Shown piece by piece: positions 1-8,430 of a stretch of 64,000 nucleotides of DNA; position 1 is the first letter of the stretch; the number at the start of each line of letters is the position of its first letter. Source of the stretch: an uncultured Anaerococcus sp. (GTDB taxonomy: Bacteria; Bacillota; Clostridia; Tissierellales; Peptoniphilaceae); assembly GCA_943914475.1 (NCBI GenBank), contig CALUCE010000005.1, positions 60,581-124,580 of the forward strand, in the 5' to 3' direction. The notes beneath the pieces are model-generated. The model was given only the letters and a program-made list of their open reading frames with translations, was not told where the DNA came from and did not search any database. The position numbers and the translations under genes are program-made.

Positions 1-26
1 GTGTATACTTCTAACGTGGCAGGAAT

Positions 27-70
27 TGTTACATCTTTGTAACCTTGGTAACAATCTTGCCTATTATAAT
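27..70 (+). promoter_or_regulatory. Promoter region with WalR-like box for the first NlpC/P60 gene
   Basis: TGTTAC at 27-32 and TGTAAC at 38-43 are separated by 5 bases. This matches the TGTWAH-N5-TGTWAH box recognised by the WalR (YycF) response regulator of Firmicutes. A TATAAT -10 element lies at 65-70; no good -35 is present, as expected for an activated promoter. The region also holds the 8-base inverted repeat ATTGTTAC (25-32) / GTAACAAT (48-55) and a further GTAACAAT at 80-87. The downstream gene is a cell-wall hydrolase, the classic WalR target. Confidence 0.6.
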
Positions 71-145
71 GGAATTTTTGTAACAATATTTACATATTAT
101 ATATTACGGCTAATAATAAAGGCCAAGGAAAGGAAGTTTACACAT

Positions 146-1234
146 ATGAAAAATATAAGGAAGTATGCTCTATCACTTGCGCTTCTTGCTCCCTCTATCT
201 TTAGTCTTGGAATGAAAAAATCTGAGGCAGCCAGGGCAATCAAAAACTCTGACAAGGCTCAAGTAATAAGCGTTAGAAAAGAAGCTCACGAAGATAGTGA
301 TGTTCTAGGAAAAATAAAGGATAAGACTGAATACAAGATTACAGGAGCCAAAGACTCTTGGTTAGAAATAGATTTTGAAGGCGAAAAAGGCTTTGTTCAC
401 TCCTATTGGTTTGACCAAGTAGAAGATACAAAAACTCTAAGCCCTGCAAACTTTAGGCAAAAGCCATCTCTTGACTCTAAAGTTTTCAAGGTACTTAAGG
501 GTGGAGAAAAAGTAACTGTTCTTGATATAAAAGACAATGGCTTTGTTAAGGTTAAGTATAAGGGAAAGACAGGCTACATAAGCCTTGATCTTTTGGAAAT
601 CTACAGGGATATCCTACAAGCCCAAGCTGATCTTATCAACAACCAAGCCCAAGTTAGACAATCAACAAGAACTCACCAAGCTAACAACTACCAAGCACCA
701 AGAAGAAGCTACAATTCTTATTCTCAAGGATACAGTCCAAAGGTTAAGACAAGTTCAGGAAAGATAGTTTCAGCTTCAACCACAGGAATATATTCTTTTG
801 CTTCCCAATTTGTTGGAAACAGATATGTTTGGGGTGGAAACTCTCTAACCAACGGAACAGACTGTTCAGGCTTTACCCAATCAGTATATTCTGAATATGG
901 GGTAAAACTACCACACAATGCCCAAGCTCAATACGCCTATGGTAAGAATGTTGGAATCAATGACGCCAAAGAAGGAGACCTAGTTTTCTATGGCTCTAGC
1001 TCAAACAATATTACCCACGTAGCCATAGCTAATGGTAAGGGTGGTATAGTTCACGCAGCCAACCCATCCAAGGGTATAGTAACAGGATCCATAGGAAAAC
1101 CACTTGGTATAAAAAGAGTTGCAGAAGAAAAAAAGGCTGAGAAAAAAGCCCAAGCTCCAAAAGAAAACCAAACTCCACCAAGCCAAACATCTACAAGCGA
1201 AAGTGCAGAAACTCCTGCAAGCGACAACGAATAA
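146..1234 (+). CDS. Secreted SH3-SH3-NlpC/P60 peptidoglycan hydrolase
   Basis: Predicted secreted endopeptidase that cuts peptidoglycan stem peptides. The ATG at 146 follows an AAGGAAAGGAAG ribosome site, giving 362 residues; an upstream in-frame extension to 26 lacks a ribosome site and would bury the signal peptide. The order is signal peptide (about 1-28, ending SEA-A), two bacterial SH3 domains (about 33-85 and 95-150), a Gln/Ser/Tyr-rich linker, and an NlpC/P60 domain (about 215-325). Candidate catalytic residues are Cys240 (TDCSGF), His291 (THVAIA) and His303. A 35-residue Lys/Glu then Ser/Thr/Pro tail follows the catalytic domain. A paralogue starts at 2385 beyond an opposing aldo/keto reductase. 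Function rests on family motifs; substrate specificity is unknown. Confidence 0.9.
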   Translation: MKNIRKYALSLALLAPSIFSLGMKKSEAARAIKNSDKAQVISVRKEAHEDSDVLGKIKDKTEYKITGAKDSWLEIDFEGEKGFVHSYWFDQVEDTKTLSPANFRQKPSLDSKVFKVLKGGEKVTVLDIKDNGFVKVKYKGKTGYISLDLLEIYRDILQAQADLINNQAQVRQSTRTHQANNYQAPRRSYNSYSQGYSPKVKTSSGKIVSASTTGIYSFASQFVGNRYVWGGNSLTNGTDCSGFTQSVYSEYGVKLPHNAQAQYAYGKNVGINDAKEGDLVFYGSSSNNITHVAIANGKGGIVHAANPSKGIVTGSIGKPLGIKRVAEEKKAEKKAQAPKENQTPPSQTSTSESAETPASDNE

Positions 1235-1243
1235 TAAAGATAT

Positions 1244-1281
1244 AAAACTCCTCCTAGAATTTTCTAGAAGGAGTTTTTTCT
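1244..1281. terminator. Bidirectional terminator
   Basis: Arms AAACTCCTCCTAGAA and TTCTAGAAGGAGTTT pair with one mismatch and are followed by a T-run on both strands. It lies between the convergent hydrolase and aldo/keto reductase genes. Confidence 0.85.
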
Positions 1282-1283
1282 AT

Positions 1284-2195
1284 TTATATTATCTCATGAC
1301 CTGCAGCCTTATAGATGTCATACCATTCTTTTCTTGAAAGCTCTATATCAGCTCCCTTTATTCCATCAACAAGTCTTTCTGTATTTGTCGTACCAAGCAC
1401 AGGATTGATATCATATGGAAGTCTTCTTATCCAAGCCACAACTATGGCATTTACCCCGACCTTGTATTTTTCAGCAAGCTCATTAAGCTTTTCATTTAGT
1501 TCTTTATAGTCATCATTTCCTATAAAAGTCCCTTCTATAAAGCCGTGTTGGAAGGGTGACCAGGCTTGGATTTTGATATCATTTAACATACAATAATCAA
1601 AAACTTCCCCATCAGTATCAGCAGATCCTTCAAATTTTGTATTGGCAAGGGCTATATGCTCTAGGGAAAGGGCATGGACTGGTGAGAATTGCAACTGGTT
1701 AAAGACTAGCTTTTCATCAAGGCCTCTTTGTAAAAGCTCAATTCTTCTGGCAGGAAAGTTACTTACACCAAAGTTTAAGACCTTGCCTTCTTTTTTAAGG
1801 TCATTAAAGATCTCATTTACCTCCCCTTCATCCATCAACAAGTCTGGCCTATGGAGCAATAAGACATCCAGGTAGTCAGTTTTTAAGTCCTTTAGGGATT
1901 TTTCTACAGACTCTCTGATATGGTCCTTGGAAAAATCAAAGCGTCCATCTGTAATTCCACACTTGGATTGTAGGATCATGTCTTGGCGAAGAGCCTTATT
2001 TTTTTCTAAAAAATTTCCAAAAACTTCCTGACTCTTTCCCTTTCCGTAAATATCCGCATGGTCAAAAAAGTTCACCCCATGGTCAAGGGCCGTTTTGATA
2101 TGCCTATCAAGGTCCTTTTCCTCCATAGAATCATATCTCATACAGCCTGCTATAACTTGGCTTACTTTTTTTCCCTCAAAATCAAAATATTTCAT
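1284..2195 (-). CDS. Aldo/keto reductase (YdhF/YcsN-like)
   Basis: NAD(P)H-dependent reductase of the aldo/keto reductase superfamily, probably cytosolic and acting on small carbonyls. The ATG at 2195 sits 5 bases behind AGAGG; a GTG at 2201 would fall on the ribosome site itself. The 303-residue TIM barrel shows the catalytic tetrad Asp45, Tyr50, Lys78 and His115 (FDHADIYG, SKCG, LLLHRPD) and a C-terminal cofactor region (VLGTTNTERL). Length is normal. It stands alone between two secreted hydrolases on the other strand, so context does not suggest a substrate. Confidence 0.9.
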   Translation of the reverse strand: MKYFDFEGKKVSQVIAGCMRYDSMEEKDLDRHIKTALDHGVNFFDHADIYGKGKSQEVFGNFLEKNKALRQDMILQSKCGITDGRFDFSKDHIRESVEKSLKDLKTDYLDVLLLHRPDLLMDEGEVNEIFNDLKKEGKVLNFGVSNFPARRIELLQRGLDEKLVFNQLQFSPVHALSLEHIALANTKFEGSADTDGEVFDYCMLNDIKIQAWSPFQHGFIEGTFIGNDDYKELNEKLNELAEKYKVGVNAIVVAWIRRLPYDINPVLGTTNTERLVDGIKGADIELSRKEWYDIYKAAGHEII

Positions 2196-2327
2196 ATCCA
2201 CCTCTTTATTTATCTTTACTTCATTTTGCCTAATAAGTTCTTACCCTTCTTAAAGACTTCTTAAGAAAATAAAAAAACAAAAATTTTCCATAATCCTATA
2301 AATTTTATAGGCAAGCTTAAAAATAAA

Positions 2328-2357
2328 TTGACAATTCAAATATAAAAATGTTATATT
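2328..2357 (+). promoter_or_regulatory. Sigma-A promoter for the second NlpC/P60 gene
   Basis: TTGACA at 2328-2333 and TATATT at 2352-2357, 18 bases apart, lie 27 bases upstream of the start codon. Unlike the first paralogue, no WalR-like box is seen here. Confidence 0.75.
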
Positions 2358-2384
2358 TTAAATATAAATATAAAAGAGGCTATA

Positions 2385-3410
2385 ATGAAAAGTATAAAAA
2401 GAATTGTTTTAACCATAGCTCTTGCAGGTACAATATTTTCTTTTAACAAAATAGACTCAAGGGCAGAAAAAATTATTGTTAACCACGACCTAAGTCCAGG
2501 GGTAAATGTGAGGAGTGACAAATCCGACACAGCTGATATCCTTGGCGGCATAGACTACCAAGACATCTATGATGTCAAGGACGAAGATGATAACTGGATT
2601 AAGATCAAATACCAGGGAAAAGATGCCTATGTAGGCAAACAATGGTTCTTTAAGCTTGAAGATTACAAGCTTATAAGAGATACCGAGCTTAAAAAGACCA
2701 GGTCAAAAAAATCCAAAAGCTTAAAAACCCTAAAAAAAGATAAGGATAAGGTTACTATCCTTGAGATATATTCCGATGACATGGCAAAGGTAATCTACAA
2801 GGACAGCCTGGGCTATGTAAAGCTAAGAGATATAGAACTTTATCAAGAAAAATACAAGGACCAAAAAAAAGCCAAGGAAAAGCTTAAGGAAACCAACAAA
2901 ACCTTAAAAAAATATGAAGACTTTGGCAAATTTTCCGACTATAAGTGCAAGGACGGCAATTTTATAAAAACAAGAAAAGAAGTTGACGACAATGACTACC
3001 AAGATATCCAATACATAGAGCAAAAAATTACCTATGAATATTTTGATGTCACTGGAGATGGAGCTGATATCTATTGGTATGCAACAAACTTTTTGGGAAA
3101 TCCCTATGTTTATGGAGGTAATGACCTTATAAACGGTATAGATTGTTCAGGTTTCACCCAACAAGTTTATGGAGAATTTGGTATAGGTCTACCTAGGATT
3201 GCCCAAGACCAATACTCAGTGGGCTACAGTGTAAAGCTTGGCGAAGAAAAGGCAGGAGACCTTGTCTTTTATGGAACAAGTGCTGACCACATCACCCACG
3301 TTGCCATAGCAGATGGCAAGGGCGGTATTATCCATGCCTCTAGCCCAAAAACTGGAATTATAACTTCCTATATAGGAAATCCCTATGGGATAAAAAGAAT
3401 TATTGAATAA
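2385..3410 (+). CDS. Secreted SH3-NlpC/P60 peptidoglycan hydrolase, paralogue
   Basis: 341 residues with a signal peptide (about 1-27, SRA-E), two SH3-type repeats (about 30-85 and 100-150), a charged helical linker (about 150-200), and an NlpC/P60 domain ending at the C-terminus. Candidate catalytic residues are Cys254 (IDCSGF), His305 (THVAIAD) and His317. Sequence and architecture mark it as a paralogue of the gene at 146, but it lacks that protein's Ser/Thr/Pro tail and has a more Lys/Asp-rich middle. A strong constitutive-looking promoter and AGAGG ribosome site precede it. Likely role: cell-wall remodelling or daughter-cell separation. Confidence 0.9.
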   Translation: MKSIKRIVLTIALAGTIFSFNKIDSRAEKIIVNHDLSPGVNVRSDKSDTADILGGIDYQDIYDVKDEDDNWIKIKYQGKDAYVGKQWFFKLEDYKLIRDTELKKTRSKKSKSLKTLKKDKDKVTILEIYSDDMAKVIYKDSLGYVKLRDIELYQEKYKDQKKAKEKLKETNKTLKKYEDFGKFSDYKCKDGNFIKTRKEVDDNDYQDIQYIEQKITYEYFDVTGDGADIYWYATNFLGNPYVYGGNDLINGIDCSGFTQQVYGEFGIGLPRIAQDQYSVGYSVKLGEEKAGDLVFYGTSADHITHVAIADGKGGIIHASSPKTGIITSYIGNPYGIKRIIE

Positions 3411-3420
3411 AATTTATACA

Positions 3421-3458
3421 AGACTTATGAGCAAATACTAGCTTATAAGTCTTTTTTG
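3421..3458 (+). terminator. Rho-independent terminator after the second hydrolase
   Basis: AGACTTATGAGC and GCTTATAAGTCT pair with one mismatch and are followed by TTTTTT. Confidence 0.8.
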
Positions 3459-3470
3459 CAAGCTAATTTA

Positions 3471-3500
3471 TTGCTTTATAGTAGTCACTAGTGATATAAT
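3471..3500 (+). promoter_or_regulatory. Promoter for glutamate dehydrogenase
   Basis: TTGCTT at 3471-3476, an 18-base spacer and a perfect TATAAT at 3495-3500. An AAGGAG ribosome site lies at about 3527-3532. Confidence 0.7.
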
Positions 3501-3538
3501 TAAAAACACTATAAAAACCTTTTTATAAGGAGAAAATT

Positions 3539-4810
3539 ATGACAGAAACACTAAGTATATTGGAATCAGCAAGGTTACAAATCAAAAAAGCTTGCGAACT
3601 TTTAGACCTAGATGAAGGCTCCTACCAAATCTTAAAAGATCCACTAAGGGTTATAGAAACATCCCTGCCTGTAAAAATGGACGATGGATCTACCAAGGTT
3701 TTTAAGGCCTACAGGTCTAGTCACAACTGGGCTCTCGGCCCATCCAAGGGAGGGGTCAGGTTTCATGAAAATGTAAACCTAGATGAAGTAAAGGCACTTT
3801 CCATGTGGATGAGCCTTAAGGCAGGACTCTTAAATCTTCCCTATGGAGGCGGCAAGGGTGGAGTTTGCGTAAATCCCAAGGTTCTTTCAGACAGAGAAAT
3901 AGAAAACTTATCAAGAGCCTATGTAAGGAGCATGCATAAGTATTTGGGAGAAAGAATCGACGTACCTGCTCCAGATGTAAATACATCTGGCAAGGTGATG
4001 GCTTATTTTTTGGATGAATATGAAAAATTAAATGGAGACAGACAAGATATTGGTACCTTTACAGGCAAACCCCTTATCCTGGGCGGATCTCAAGGTAGAA
4101 ACGAGGCAACAGGTTTTGGAGTGGTGGTTAACACCATCTATGCTTGCCAAAAACTTGGCCTGGACCTAAAAGATGCCAAGATTGGCCTCCAAGGTTTTGG
4201 AAATGTGGGTTCTTTCACCTTCAAATATCTGACAGATGCAGGAGCCAAAATCCAATACCTATCCATCCACGATTCTACTAGTCCAAACGGCCAATCAGCC
4301 CTCTATAATGAAGAAGGTTTTTCCTACGAAGGCCTAAGAGACTACTATGAAAGTCACAGGACCCTGGTTGGTTTTCCTGATGCCGTAAAGATTTCCGACC
4401 AAGAATTCTGGTCAGAAAAATTTGATATCCTTATACCTGCAGCCATAGAAAATGCTATCACAGAAAAAATCGCCCAAAAACTTCAAGTAAAACTTATAGT
4501 TGAAGCAGCCAACGGTCCTATAACTCCAGAGGCTGACAAAATCTTAAGAGACAAGTGTGTGCTTATCATTCCTGATGTTTTGGCAAATTCTGGTGGAGTT
4601 TTGGTCTCCTATTATGAATGGGTCCAAAACCAATATGGCTATTATTGGGATATAAAAGAAGTACAAGAAAAACAAGAAAAAGATATGCTAAAGGCCATAG
4701 ACAAGGTCTTTGAAACAGCTGAAAAGTACAAGGTATCAATCAGAGATGGAGCCTATATGGTCGCTATCAAGAGAATTGATGAAGCTATGAAACTTAGGGG
4801 CTGGTACTAA
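3539..4810 (+). CDS. gdhA: Glutamate dehydrogenase (Glu/Leu/Phe/Val dehydrogenase family)
   Basis: Interconverts glutamate and 2-oxoglutarate plus ammonia. At 423 residues it matches the hexameric NAD-type enzymes (GluD/RocG/GudB class) in length. The glutamate-binding stretch and catalytic Lys106 (GGGKGG), Asp146 (PAPDVNT) and the Rossmann fingerprint GFGNVG near 225 are all present. It has its own promoter and terminator, so it is monocistronic. In an anaerobic amino-acid fermenter the expected role is oxidative deamination of glutamate, feeding fermentation. NAD versus NADP preference is not settled by sequence reading alone. Confidence 0.95.
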   Translation: MTETLSILESARLQIKKACELLDLDEGSYQILKDPLRVIETSLPVKMDDGSTKVFKAYRSSHNWALGPSKGGVRFHENVNLDEVKALSMWMSLKAGLLNLPYGGGKGGVCVNPKVLSDREIENLSRAYVRSMHKYLGERIDVPAPDVNTSGKVMAYFLDEYEKLNGDRQDIGTFTGKPLILGGSQGRNEATGFGVVVNTIYACQKLGLDLKDAKIGLQGFGNVGSFTFKYLTDAGAKIQYLSIHDSTSPNGQSALYNEEGFSYEGLRDYYESHRTLVGFPDAVKISDQEFWSEKFDILIPAAIENAITEKIAQKLQVKLIVEAANGPITPEADKILRDKCVLIIPDVLANSGGVLVSYYEWVQNQYGYYWDIKEVQEKQEKDMLKAIDKVFETAEKYKVSIRDGAYMVAIKRIDEAMKLRGWY

Positions 4811-4824
4811 AATTTACTATAAAA

Positions 4825-4867
4825 AAGGAGAGACTCCTTGGCTAAGCCATAAGGTCTCTCCTTATTT
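4825..4867. terminator. Bidirectional terminator between gdhA and the DUF1002 gene
   Basis: AAGGAGAGAC pairs with GTCTCTCCTT, with an inner TGGC/GCCA stem, and T-rich tracts follow on both strands. The two genes converge here. Confidence 0.85.
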
Positions 4868-5845
4868 TTATTGGTCTGATGATGAGAACATGGAAGCTAT
4901 GGATGAAAAGATAGACTTAAAGAAGTCCACTATTTGGTCCCATAGGCCAGACTCTTTGGCATCTTCTGCCATTTGGTCGATTTGTTCCTTGTTATCATCG
5001 TAGATTTTTGAAGCTCCATCCTTTATTTGTCCTGCAAGCTTCTTTAGGTTTTCTTCTACTTCCTTGGAATCTATAGCTGATGTATTTTGGTATTTTTCAA
5101 AATAGTTTACCAAAATTTGGATGTTGTTGTTGGATAGGACATCGCCCATATTTACATTATTTAGGGCATCTTGGATATAGGCTTGGATTTGTTCCTTATC
5201 TGCCACTTGTCCATCATTGTTCTTTTTGTAGTCTGCTAGGTCTTGCTTTACATCAATGACAACTTGGTCAAGCTTGTCCTTATCAAACTTATCATCACTT
5301 TGATTGTCTTCAGAAACTTCCTTTAGGGTAGCTATCTCGTCTTGGGCTACCTTGGTTCTTTCTGTATCAACACTTGCTCCATTTAGTTCTACAGCCTTGT
5401 AAACTCCTGCCAAGGCAGATTCTCCTGTAACTTCTACTGGAGATGCTATATTTATCTCTGCATCATTTATACCTGCAGTTATGGCGGCGTTGGTATATTG
5501 GCCAGCTGTAACACTTTGTATTTTTTCAGGTGTTAGGATATTGATCTTTATACCTGAACCATCATCAAGTTTTTTAACTGAAACTGATGAAATCATATTT
5601 GAATCTTGGGTTGCATATCCTATATATTTTTCTAAGTCTTGTCCATTTACAGAAGCTGAATTTACTTCATTTAAATCAAGTCCCAAGGTATTGGCTACAC
5701 TTTGGATTTGATCTTGGCTTAAGGCAACCCCGTATATATAGGTGGTCTTTTCCCATGACCAATTTTGGCTAGCATGGGCCAGGGATGGTAAAAATACCAC
5801 CAAGGCCATAAGCCCTGCTAGGATTTTTTTCATAAATTTTTTCAT
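4868..5845 (-). CDS. Secreted DUF1002 family protein
   Basis: 325 residues with a clear signal peptide (about 1-26, AHA-S). The N-terminal 170 residues match the DUF1002 family (Bacillus YpuA type): an early GVALSQDQ stretch, then NAAITAGI and the EVTGESALAGVYKA segment. The rest is an acidic helical region, ending in a Ser/Phe-rich tail. AAGGAG lies 6 bases before the ATG at 5845. No catalytic residues are recognisable, and the family's biochemical role is not established. It follows the Mrp gene by 59 bases on the same strand and may share its transcript. Confidence 0.8.
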   Translation of the reverse strand: MKKFMKKILAGLMALVVFLPSLAHASQNWSWEKTTYIYGVALSQDQIQSVANTLGLDLNEVNSASVNGQDLEKYIGYATQDSNMISSVSVKKLDDGSGIKINILTPEKIQSVTAGQYTNAAITAGINDAEINIASPVEVTGESALAGVYKAVELNGASVDTERTKVAQDEIATLKEVSEDNQSDDKFDKDKLDQVVIDVKQDLADYKKNNDGQVADKEQIQAYIQDALNNVNMGDVLSNNNIQILVNYFEKYQNTSAIDSKEVEENLKKLAGQIKDGASKIYDDNKEQIDQMAEDAKESGLWDQIVDFFKSIFSSIASMFSSSDQ

Positions 5846-5904
5846 GTTTTACTCCTTTTTAAGGCAAATCCTAAGAGTAAATTAACTTCTTAAAATTTCC
5901 CCTC

Positions 5905-6702
5905 TTACAAAGACTCGATAGAAGCAATGATATCTTTTAGTGCTTCTCCGTCGATTTCTTCTATTTTTCCTTGGTCTATAAGTTTGGTTATTTCAGGGTT
6001 GATTGGCATCTTGGCTACAGCAGGTATGGCAAATTTTTCTACTATCTTATCTACTGAACCTTCCCCAAAAATATTGTATTTCTTTCCTGTATCAGGTGCT
6101 ACAAAGTAGGACATATTTTCAACTATACCCAAAACTTTTTTGCCCATCATTTTTGCCATGTTTAAAGATTTTTCTACAACCATACCTACCAAGTCTTGAG
6201 GTGTGGTAACTGCAACAACCCCATCTATAGGCAAGGATTGGAAAACAGTTAGGGGAACATCTGATGTTCCTGGAGGCATATCCACTATCATATAGTCGAT
6301 CTCTCCCCAATCCACATCTGTCCAAAATTGCTTTAAGATGTTGGTAACTATGGATGATCTCCAAATAACTGGAGCTGTCTTATCTTCCAAGATTAGGTTT
6401 ATGGAAACAACCTTGATACCTGTTTCGGTTTCTTGAGGTTTCATAATACCTTCTCTGGTGGCTCTGATGTTTTCATTAAGGCCAAAAGACTTTGGTATGG
6501 AAGGTCCTGTAATATCTGCATCCAAAACTGCTACCTTGTAGCCTTTTTTGCTTAACTCTGAAGCAAGGATTGTAGATACAGAGGACTTTCCAACTCCTCC
6601 CTTACCAGACATAACTGCTATGGTCTTTCCTACTGAAGAGCCTTCTCTTAAATCTATATGAAACTTATTTAAATCAAGTTTTCTTTCTCTATTTTCGCTC
6701 AT
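5905..6702 (-). CDS. Mrp/NBP35-type P-loop ATPase lacking the CxxC pair
   Basis: Member of the Mrp/ApbC/NBP35 family of iron-sulfur cluster carrier ATPases. I choose the ATG at 6702 because AAGGAG lies just upstream; this gives 265 residues. The deviant Walker A motif (SGKGGVGKSS) is near residues 32-41, and the switch region has DMPPGTSD. The place where family members usually carry a Cys-x-x-Cys pair (ENMSYF followed by CPxC) reads VAPDTGKKY here, with both cysteines absent. Cluster transfer through that motif is therefore doubtful; the protein may be a partner, a MinD-like variant, or may use another site. Confidence 0.85.
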   Translation of the reverse strand: MSENRERKLDLNKFHIDLREGSSVGKTIAVMSGKGGVGKSSVSTILASELSKKGYKVAVLDADITGPSIPKSFGLNENIRATREGIMKPQETETGIKVVSINLILEDKTAPVIWRSSIVTNILKQFWTDVDWGEIDYMIVDMPPGTSDVPLTVFQSLPIDGVVAVTTPQDLVGMVVEKSLNMAKMMGKKVLGIVENMSYFVAPDTGKKYNIFGEGSVDKIVEKFAIPAVAKMPINPEITKLIDQGKIEEIDGEALKDIIASIESL

Positions 6703-6775
6703 TCTTCTCTCCTTATGTTTATTTATATACATATAAGATTATATGGGTTTTCCCTGTAATTTCTAGCAAGAGTCT

Positions 6776-6835
6776 TTAATTTTTAGAAAAATCAAGCCTC
6801 ATGTCCCCATCTTTGATTAGGGATTTTTTCCTCAT
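6776..6835 (-). pseudogene. Out-of-frame remnant of the EIIC C-terminus
   Basis: Directly behind the stop of the EIIC gene a different frame reads 19 codons, starting MRKKSLIKDGDM and ending at TAA (6778-6776). This hydrophilic MRKK-x-IK-x-GDM stretch resembles, from memory, the cytosolic end of intact members of this EIIC family. The simplest reading is a small frame-changing deletion near 6836-6845 that separated the tail from its gene. A sequencing error at the site is the alternative. Confidence 0.5.
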
Positions 6836-7764
6836 AAAAGAATAAAGTGACTTAGAAAAATTTGACCAAGTAGTCCCATAGAAAAGCCCATTTCATTTAG
6901 GGTAGAAATTTGTCCTACAAGTCCACAAGTTCCCATACCTGAACCCAAGGGTGAATTTTCCATTTTAAATACCAGGGTTGATACCGGGCCTAGGATTGCC
7001 CCTGTAAGGGTTGGCGGTAGCCAAATCCATGGATTTTTTATGGTGTTGGTTATCTGTAACATGGAAGTTCCAAGTCCTTGGGCAACAAAGCCTTCAAAAC
7101 CATTATCCCTGTAAGAGATAACTGCAAAACCAATCATCTGACTACAACATCCTATGGTTGCAGCTCCTCCTGCAAGTCCAGAAAGACCCAACATCATGCA
7201 TATGGCAGCAGATGAGATTGGAAGGGTTAGGGCAACTCCCACCAAGACGGAAACTACTATACCCATTAGGAAGGGTTGAAGTTCAGTCGCAGACATGATT
7301 ACACTTCCTAAAAAACTCATAAAGTTTGCCACATAAGGTCCTACAAAATCTCCAACCAAGATTCCTACTAGGATGGTAATAGATGGAGTGATTATAATAT
7401 CAAGCCTGGTAGATTTTGAAACAAGCTTACCAAACTCTACAGCAAATATAGTTGCTACATAAACTCCAACAGGTCCTCCAAGTTCATAGGCCCCTATACC
7501 AACTATGGTTGAGGCAAAAAGAACAAGATTGGGTGCCTTTAAACTCTTTGCTATGGCTACTGCTATGGCAGCTCCTGTGGCCTGGCCTATTAGAGGCCAT
7601 ATTCTTTCTGACAAAAGGCTTATCTTAAATTCTGTTCCCAGAGTATTTAAGATAGTTCCAACTAATAGGGAGGCAAATAACCCAAAGGCCATGGCTCCCA
7701 AGGCATCAATAAAATAGGTTTTGGCTGATAAGTCTATACCTTTTTTCCTAAGATATTCTTTCAC
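6832..7764 (-). CDS. PTS EIIC-like membrane transporter, C-terminally truncated
   Basis: Membrane protein of the PTS_EIIC_2 type, often annotated as PTS transporter subunit IIC without linked EIIA/EIIB. It starts with GTG at 7764, five bases after AAGGAG. The 310 residues contain about 8-10 hydrophobic segments and family-typical stretches (ELGGPVGVY, NPWIWLPPTLTGAILGP, GMGTCGLVGQ). The reading frame stops right after SHFILL, where relatives continue with another helix end and a basic tail; see the remnant at 6776-6835. No PTS phosphorylation domains are encoded nearby, so the transported molecule is unknown. Confidence 0.8.
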   Translation of the reverse strand: MKEYLRKKGIDLSAKTYFIDALGAMAFGLFASLLVGTILNTLGTEFKISLLSERIWPLIGQATGAAIAVAIAKSLKAPNLVLFASTIVGIGAYELGGPVGVYVATIFAVEFGKLVSKSTRLDIIITPSITILVGILVGDFVGPYVANFMSFLGSVIMSATELQPFLMGIVVSVLVGVALTLPISSAAICMMLGLSGLAGGAATIGCCSQMIGFAVISYRDNGFEGFVAQGLGTSMLQITNTIKNPWIWLPPTLTGAILGPVSTLVFKMENSPLGSGMGTCGLVGQISTLNEMGFSMGLLGQIFLSHFILL

Positions 7765-7833
7765 GTCTACTCCTTAATGAATTCATCACTTGTATTCTAC
7801 CATAGGTATTATCCCTTGTTACTTACAATATTT

Positions 7834-8430
7834 TTAATTATCTATTTTCAAAAAACAGTTTATTTCATAGTCTATTCCCTGAGCCTTGCCCAATTGATTT
7901 ATATAGTTTGCTATAAGTTTTTGGGCCCTGGTTTGGGCATTTATTAAAAGGCTCTTGTTATTCATTATTTCTTCTTTCATATCATCTTGGGCCTTTTTTA
8001 TAGCTTGGGTCTGGTCTGCCGCACTTATCTTATTTCTATTAATCCCGTCCTGAGAAACAATATAGGAGTCTTCATTTAAAGAATCTTCGTCTATGGATAT
8101 GCTTAAAACCTGGGCTGGTGGCAGGCTTATATTGACTTGGTTACCATCAAGGTTCATGGTCACATCTGCCATGTCTATGCCAAGCCTTGCAAGTCCCCTA
8201 TACTCTATCCAAAACTTCCTATCATTTTCTCCAAGGTGGATCAGGCCCACTCCTGCTGGTTTTTCAGATTTGGCAACATTGTGGTAGTAGCAATCCAGAG
8301 TCGCAAGATTACATATATTTCTTACCTGGTTTATATCTGGCTTGGTCTGAATCTTTTCTCCTCCCGTGCAGGAAGTAAAGCCTACGATAGCAAAAAGGCT
8401 TAAAATTATAAGTCTCATCCTATTTTTCAT
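7834..8430 (-). CDS. DUF4230 lipoprotein
   Basis: 198-residue predicted lipoprotein: a signal sequence with lipobox around FTSC (about residue 21), then a DUF4230 domain, seen as an N-terminal LATLDCYYHNVAKSEK element, the central WIEYRGLARLGIDMADV strand pair and a helical C-terminus. The start at 8430 overlaps the upstream paralogue by 11 bases and has GGAGG nine bases before it, indicating translational coupling. Function of the family is unknown. It is the second of two tandem paralogues. Confidence 0.8.
   Translation of the reverse strand: MKNRMRLIILSLFAIVGFTSCTGGEKIQTKPDINQVRNICNLATLDCYYHNVAKSEKPAGVGLIHLGENDRKFWIEYRGLARLGIDMADVTMNLDGNQVNISLPPAQVLSISIDEDSLNEDSYIVSQDGINRNKISAADQTQAIKKAQDDMKEEIMNNKSLLINAQTRAQKLIANYINQLGKAQGIDYEINCFLKIDN

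Noticed and set aside
26..145. A longer start for the first NlpC/P60 protein at 26
   Set aside because: It would cover the WalR box and promoter, lacks a ribosome site, and would place 40 residues before a perfect signal peptide.
5481..5772. Open frames antisense to the DUF1002 gene
   Set aside because: They are shadows of a signal-peptide-bearing gene with its own ribosome site, and no domain is recognisable in them.
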